Notes under the pieces: generated by a model
What the model saw: the letters and a program-made list of their open reading frames with translations, nothing else
Told to the model about the DNA's origin: nothing
Databases searched by the model: none
Source: Solobacterium sp. UBA1789
Lineage (GTDB): Bacteria > Bacillota_I > Bacilli_A > Erysipelotrichales > Erysipelotrichaceae
Assembly: GCA_002314515.1 (NCBI GenBank)
Contig: DCGB01000053.1
Span: forward strand, 1 to 7,049
Direction: 5' to 3'
DNA: 7,049 bases
Shown here: positions 6,066 to 7,049 of the stretch, piece by piece
Numbering within the stretch: the stretch's first letter is position 1
Layout of the letters: each line of letters begins with the position of its first letter
Translations under genes and position numbers: made by a program

Positions 6066-7049
6066 ATGGGAATTTATGAAGAACTGGAATGGCGTGGTCT
6101 TATTAAGGATGTATCGTCACCAGATATTAGAGAAAAGTTAAATAAGGGTGGTATGACCTTTTACATCGGTACCGATCCAACCGGTGACTCTTTGCACATT
6201 GGTCATTTCAGCAGTTTTCTTATTTCTAAACGTTTAAAAGATGCTGGCCATAATCCTATTCTTTTAGTAGGCGGTGGTACCGGTTTAATCGGTGATCCAA
6301 AACCGGATGCTGAAAGACCAATGATTACCAGAGAAGCTGTTGATCATAATTTTGCCTGTCTAAAGGCACAGGCTGAAAAGGTTTTTGGCTTTGAGGTTGT
6401 CAATAACTATGACTGGCTGAAGGATTTTACAATTATTGACTGGTTGCGCGATGTCGGTAAATATTTCAATATCGGTTATATGTTAAATAAGGATATTGTA
6501 AAAAGAAGACTGGATGAGGGTATCACTTATACAGAATTTTCTTATATGACTATGCAGGCATATGACTTCTTACATCTTCATAATGCCAAAGGTGTTGATC
6601 TGCAGGTTGCCGGTCAGGACCAGTGGGGTAATATTACTGCTGGTATTGAACTGGTTAGAAAGAAGCAGAATGAAGAGGTCTATGGTTTTACTATGCCATT
6701 ATTGACTAAATCTGATGGCACTAAATTCGGTAAGACCAATGGTAAGGCTATCTGGCTGGATATCAATAAGACTTCAGCTTATGAAATGTATCAGTTCTTT
6801 ATCAATTCGGAAGATGATAAGGTCATTGACTATTTGAAATTTTTGACTTTCCTTTCTAAAGAAAAGATTGAAGAACTGGAGAAATCCAATAAGGAAGAAC
6901 CACATTTGAGACTTGCTCATAAGGCTCTGGCTCATGAGGTTATTACTTTCTTGCATGGTGAGGAAGCTTATAACAGTGCTGTCAAGATTGCCGATACATT
7001 GTTCAAGGGCGATATCCGTGATTTGACTTACAGTGAATTAAAAGATGGT
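6066..7049 (+). CDS. tyrS: Tyrosyl-tRNA synthetase (3' end outside window)
   Basis: A class I aminoacyl-tRNA synthetase that charges tRNA-Tyr. The frame runs open from the ATG at 6066 to the window end, giving 328 residues of an expected 400-420; the C-terminal S4-like tRNA-binding domain is mostly missing. Motifs: YIGTDPTGDSLHIGH (33-47) with the HIGH signature, GGGTGLIGDP (69-78), QVAGQDQWGNIT (180-191), and KFGKT (220-224) as the KMSKS-type loop in its Bacillus TyrS form. The usual GGSDQWGN reads AGQDQWGN, but the Asp and Gln that bind substrate remain. The start is five bases after the ccpA stop, with AGAGGT at 6053-6058 inside the end of ccpA. There is no room for the T-box leader that often precedes tyrS in Bacillota, so expression probably depends on the upstream operon promoter. 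Confidence 0.95.
   Translation, partial: MGIYEELEWRGLIKDVSSPDIREKLNKGGMTFYIGTDPTGDSLHIGHFSSFLISKRLKDAGHNPILLVGGGTGLIGDPKPDAERPMITREAVDHNFACLKAQAEKVFGFEVVNNYDWLKDFTIIDWLRDVGKYFNIGYMLNKDIVKRRLDEGITYTEFSYMTMQAYDFLHLHNAKGVDLQVAGQDQWGNITAGIELVRKKQNEEVYGFTMPLLTKSDGTKFGKTNGKAIWLDINKTSAYEMYQFFINSEDDKVIDYLKFLTFLSKEKIEELEKSNKEEPHLRLAHKALAHEVITFLHGEEAYNSAVKIADTLFKGDIRDLTYSELKDG

Noticed and set aside
6774..6956. Minus-strand 60-codon ORF inside tyrS
   Set aside because: It lies within the conserved tyrS reading frame and shows no feature of its own.

Overview
The window suggests a low-GC Gram-positive bacterium (Bacillota). It has AT-rich codon use, strong AAGGAG/GAGGTG ribosome-binding sites and a Bacillus-type MurC and CcpA. 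Tryptophan is read from TGG while TGA ends several genes, so the code is standard and a wall-less mollicute is excluded. An Erysipelotrichia-like lineage is my best guess, but no single feature proves it. All nine genes lie on the + strand and are packed almost end to end. The longest gene-free stretch is 71 bases, and I saw no RNA gene, mobile element, CRISPR array or clear terminator.

Region 1 (1-1327): the 3' part of a membrane-anchored SAF-domain protein resembling the Flp-pilus assembly protein CpaB/RcpC. It overlaps radC, which encodes a JAMM-motif protein of the UPF0758 family.

Region 2 (1354-4054): a translationally coupled trio made of an unrecognised lipoprotein with an acidic tail, an unrecognised acidic and probably disordered protein carrying a duplicated ISP-(I/F)-aromatic-G motif, and murC (UDP-N-acetylmuramate--L-alanine ligase). 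Overlaps of 1 and 4 bases tie the two unknown proteins to cell-wall precursor synthesis. They are the most promising undescribed component of the window.

Region 3 (4055-7049): a short intergenic region holds a CcpA-operator (cre)-like site and a good sigma-A promoter. They precede a DUF948 (YtxG-like) membrane protein, a helical-repeat YtxH-like protein, ccpA, and tyrS (tyrosyl-tRNA synthetase, cut by the window end). From memory, the order murC - ytxG - ytxH - ccpA resembles that of Bacillus subtilis, which supports the ccpA assignment. The cre-like site suggests that CcpA feeds back on its own operon. tyrS follows ccpA by 5 bases with no room for its own leader.
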